NCBI RefSeq assembly: GCF_000524195.1
Contig: NW_020170390.1
Span: forward strand, 1,379,872 to 1,443,871
DNA: 64,000 bases
Direction of reading: 5' to 3'
From: Echinococcus granulosus
Taxonomy: Eukaryota > Platyhelminthes > Cestoda > Cyclophyllidea > Taeniidae
Shown here: piece by piece, positions 59,725 to 64,000 of the stretch
Numbering within the stretch: the stretch's first letter is position 1
Layout: every line of letters begins with the position of its first letter
Translations under genes and position numbers: made by a program
The notes under the pieces: model-generated
Database searches by the model: none
What the model saw: the letters and a program-made list of their open reading frames with translations, nothing else
What the model was told of the DNA's origin: nothing

Positions 59725-62700
59725 CTACGTTATATACGCAAATAATTGACATCTATTAGCACTTTATTATATTGGGGCTTTTGATCCTCTGAAAAGGTTT
59801 CATCATAGAATCAGTAAGCAAACCGCAAAGTACTGCGCATACGATAGCTATCACCACACAAACGGCAAACCTACTTTCTCAAATGTCTAACCGAACCACA
59901 ACAGTGCGCTTGAATAACTCAAGATTTGAAGAAAACGGCAGTGAGTGGGTTAAAATATCGCAAGAATATACAAGAAATCGAACACATTCGGTAATGATTT
60001 AGCGCCGCACCATCATTCCCATTGTTATCTATTTCCATTCGCGAAGAAACCCTGTTTTGTGCATGATTAATCTTTTATTCCCTATTTCCCAAGTTTTGCA
60101 GGCGATCGGCTGAATAAGGTGCATTAAATTTTGGTTACGCAGAGGAAGTAGTCACAAAAACTCAAAACAAAATTCAATACGAAAAAGAGTGGAAGAAAGG
60201 AGGCACATCGAAGATTAATTACACTCCGGTGTTAAGGTTAACGATTTGGCCCTTGAGACAAAGGGCTGCAAATGTGCTAGTTTCCAATGAAACAACCAAT
60301 CCAAGGTGTCAAGAAAATAAACGACTTTCCTAAGCCCGAAACCGGCAAATGATGTGCTGGATGAATTAGTAAAAAGAAACGTTTGAATGACGAATGCAAA
60401 GTCAAAGCAAGCCACAATTTCCTCCAGGTTGGCCAAAATATCATCTTAAGTTCTTGCAACAAGATCGCAGCTGAATCAGGAAACACGGTAATTATCTGGT
60501 TAAATACTAACTACATTTTTCTTGGGCTGGCACTGTATGACCTTTAGCCACCACCCCAGTTAGAAGTTCTACTTCATGCCGCTAAAAAGAAATTGCCACA
60601 AGTTCCAGGGCGTGCTGCAAGCAGTGAGGAAAAATAGAATTAGCAGGAGTGCTTTGAATTGAGAGATTTTTGTTTCAAGGTGAACAAAGGCAGTTATGGC
60701 GATTGGGTATGTTATAACATGCTTACCCATTATTAATGCTTTTAATCTGGGAACAACGCGTTGATAATTTGAGTAGATTGTCAATTCTAAAGGCGAATAA
60801 TTGACTCTTCACTTTTTACAAAGATAATCATCACAAAAGGGATCAAGTCAGAAAACTTGATTGGACTCCAAATAGACAAAACCATCTGTTTGATTTAAGT
60901 CTCGTTTGTTGACTTTGTCTATATATTGAAATAACATTTTCCAAGCGTATTTTTAAGAAAGTGGATTGAAATTACAATAAAATTTCTAAGCTGAATTACT
61001 AATTGCACTATCACATTGTTCTTAATTGCGCTTTGAAAAAGGGGATCAAAAGTTAAGAAGGGTAGCCAACGGTGTTGAAGAGGACAATATAACCCAAGCT
61101 CGCCAAATAGCTAATTATTTAGAAAGAAGAAGCACTTTAGCTAAGCAAATACTGGCTCGTTTTTTCTGTTATGAAGCGTAAAATGCATATCACCATAGTA
61201 ATTGAGATCACTGCTGCTTTTCGCGCAGATTTTGTAAGCAAGGGAAAGTCAGACACCGTAAACACTGGTTTTGTATAAACAGCGCCATGATTTGAAGTAG
61301 GCGAGTATTGAAATACAGGAAACATCCTGATGACAGTACTAATCCACCTTATAGCACTACAAAATTATTTACTTGCTCGCAAAGTGGATACCCATCGAAG
61401 TGGGCTGTCTGTCATTGATGAGACAAGCAGGGAAGAACTTCGCCTGACAACCAAAACAACTGAACAGGTGAAAAATGTCAGGAGAGGCAACAGGCACTTG
61501 CCCGTACGGATGACTTTTTCTTAATCGAAATCAACATTAGATCCAGTCCACAACAACATGTGAATAGCCACCTTGGAAGAATTTACACCCCACATGCACA
61601 GCGCTATGATCTTGAAGATTGACAGTAGAAGTACGTGAGCAGCCACTTTTTTGCATATAGGACAACTGCACAATCTGGAATTGATTCAGTCCAACCGTAA
61701 TCAATGTTCCCATTTTGAGCAAATGGATTCTGAGGTACAGTCTCGGTACCTGGGAGAAACTTCAATCAACCAACCAATGGGTAGGAGGAGACCTGAATTC
61801 TGGCGGCTCTATCGGGTCGATGACACCCACTTAGCCGTCAACGCAGACGAGCTGGCAAGCGGGCAGGAGGAGGAAGTGCCCCAACCTAGATTCACAAATC
61901 TCAAGTGTTAGACAAAACTCATGGGGCAATTAATGAGGTTCCGGATGTATAACAACTAGAGAAGAGGAGAGGCCATGGATAGAAGCGGTGTAAACCGAGA
62001 CGCGAGAACCCCCACAACCAGGTACGGTTGTACAAAGTGAATTTCAGATGTAGAGAGTACTACCATCTGACTACGGTCGTTCAAGTGGGAACTATGAGAG
62101 TCAAACTGAAGCAACCAACCCTTTCCCAACCAATAACGCCTCATTCTCGTTTAAAATAATACTGTTGGACCCTAGACAGATATCCTAGTGAAGCGGCTGT
62201 ATGGCGTGGACTAACAGAAGATTTAAAATACAGCTAAAATAGGAAATTAAAATAGATGCAAAGAGAGAAGAAAAGACGCATTCGTGTTAAAAATAATACT
62301 AAAAGATGAGCTTGAAAGGCAGTCTAATTAAAGCTGGATAGGTGTCTTTGACCATCTTGGTAGGGGCTAAAGCCTTGCCTAAATTCTATCTTGGTTTGTC
62401 ATCAACGATTTAATGCCTTAGTACTAGCATGATTAATTGATGCAGGAAAAGTAATCAGGCTGTGGCCTGACAAGAGGCAGCTTTAGCGCAGAGAGCTGAA
62501 AATGTCAACCAAGTTGACACAAAACAGGCCATGGGAACAAAGCCTCGACGAAAATCCGTCTTTTTTACTATATTTAAACTGTACAGAAAAAAATAGCTAA
62601 CATAGAAGCAACTTTAGAAGGTAGTAAGAGATAGATGTGCGTACAGGTTCAGCTGATATAGCAAAGCAGAATACAAACTCGGGGTCTTGCAGAACTGACC

Positions 62701-64000
62701 AGTCAAAACAGTAATCTGAAGAGAGTTAATAAATATAAGGATATTAGGTATTCAACACAGTGATTTTAATCTGTAGGAGACCGATTTAAGAAACTATTTG
62801 TTCGAACGAGGGAAGAGTACTTAAAAAGAGGTAAGAGAGGTTGCAGACAACCACTCTTCGAGTTTCCAAAGCAGTACATTTATTTTAGCTGAGAAGGATC
62901 ACGTGATAGCAGAGCAGCTTCTGCTTTAGCATTGAATGAGCAGCAGTAGACGAGGATGAAGCGATTCTTCCCACTCCATTTAGATAACCAGCCTTAGCCT
63001 GAGGGTTTGACATTGCCACACGAGATTAATTCCAGCTCGAGATGAGCCGAAAATGGTCAAGTAGGAGGCAATTCTCAACCAGAAGACCAGAAAAAGTGGT
63101 AATTTAATTCGTAGAGTTTCAGATTTTAAAATAACGCATTTGGACACAGTTGCCAAGATAAATGGGCTTTTTTACAGATGGGAGCATTACGGGCAACAGT
63201 TGCTTGCACTTAGCACCACGACAATCGGCGGGCATGCCCGGGGGGATGCAGAGGGACACTTGGACGAACACAAAGTTGTGCCCCAAAGCAGCAGTGAATC
63301 AAAGTGTTCATGACATTCTCCTGACTGATGACTAGACTATAGAAGAAAAAGCGTGGAAAATGACTCATGTGGACTGACTGATTTCCATATAGAGGAGGTA
63401 CAAATGAAATATATCTTTCAGTGAAAGGCGATAACCACCGTGAAAAAAAGTAGGGATAAAAGAAAATCAGATTAGCATAGAGGCGTATGATGGACAATTA
63501 TGCCACACGCAAAGGCTGATGGAGATGCGTTGAAAAGAGACAGTCTAACCAAATGGAGAGCTAATTACGCAGGCACATGTACTGGAGAGAAATGGAAGGA
63601 ATAAGTAACCTAGGCTACAGCTTAATGATGAAAACTCACTATTAGCTACAGAAAAATAAAAGAGTAAAGCATTTAGTGACAAGAGCACAAAGTAGATGGC
63701 GAAACAGATTTAGAATTCATACAGCTGCCACCATGATTAACGAGTTATTTTCATTCGCTGAAATTGGAGATGTGTTGGTAGAATACAGAAGTTTACAAGA
63801 GCACCTAATTCTCCAAAGCATCCGATATTTTAGTTTACGGATAGCGAGTGAGTAGGTTGGAAGTGTGAGATCAAAACAATCCGAGACGAGTAAGGGAGAT
63901 GGTACTTAGTCCCTACTGAAGGAAGCAGACACGGAACGGGGTACTATGGAGCAGCAAGGGAGGAAAAAGCGAAGTGCATGGCGTAGGGTTGAGAGACAGA
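59725..64000 (-). other. Upstream intron of Dishevelled, right edge
   Basis: No PDZ or DIX exon could be recognised on the minus strand, so this is taken as intron continuing past the edge. A plus-strand frame at 61651-61911 (RRPEFWRLYRVDDTHLAVNA) and a cysteine-containing GC patch at 63200-63300 are unassigned. Confidence 0.45.

Noticed and set aside
61651..61911. Plus-strand ORF with RRPEFWRLYRVDD
   Set aside because: Slightly GC-rich but no family or splice evidence; lies in a presumed Dishevelled intron.
63200..63300. GC patch with a cysteine-containing minus frame (VSLCIPPGMPADC) considered as a Dishevelled PDZ exon
   Set aside because: It has no PDZ motif and no matching phase-2 donor.

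Overview
The window looks like a nuclear scaffold from a metazoan, most likely a flatworm and possibly a tapeworm. That assignment is an inference: the proteins are clearly animal, genes are intron-rich, introns range from about 35 nt to several kb, intergenic DNA is AT-rich, and two assembly gaps of exactly 100 N are present (16142-16241 and 27767-27866). No bacterial operons, CRISPR array or rRNA were seen. No species was identified.

Left part (1-14.4 kb): most of this is one minus-strand gene rebuilt exon by exon from 14418 down to 3842. It encodes a signal peptide, three cysteine-rich EB-like modules each on its own symmetrical phase 1-1 exon, and a ZP (zona pellucida) domain spread over five exons. 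The 3' end (membrane anchor or tail) was not found. Two decayed or partial copies of the cysteine module lie in the intron between modules 2 and 3. An unassigned coding-like exon sits at 383-548, and a dispersed repeat at about 1.66-2.69 kb.

Middle (14.4-38.3 kb): a gene-poor, AT-rich stretch with no recognised gene. It holds a second copy of the same dispersed repeat (27.4-28.4 kb), a third partial copy (35.7 kb), simple repeats and both assembly gaps.

Right part (38.3-64 kb): a compact set of well recognised genes. A complete HERC4-type E3 ubiquitin ligase (minus, 53144 to 38290; 18 coding exons, 1154 residues, 7 RCC1 repeats plus HECT) lies head-to-head with ribosomal protein RPL13A/uL13 (plus, 54541-55265, three introns of 35-42 nt). 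RPL13A is followed, tail-to-tail, by two small open reading frames of uncertain status and an intronless unknown basic ORF (minus, 55804-56274). Next comes the 3' part of Dishevelled (minus, 59724 to 56649: end of the PDZ domain, the DEP domain and a low-complexity C-terminus); its DIX and most of its PDZ exons were not found before the right edge.

The genes do not form a pathway or operon. HERC4 is a ubiquitin-transfer enzyme, uL13 a cytosolic ribosome component, Dishevelled a Wnt signal transducer, and the EB/ZP protein probably an extracellular-matrix or apical-surface protein. The EB/ZP gene is the most novel-looking object here.
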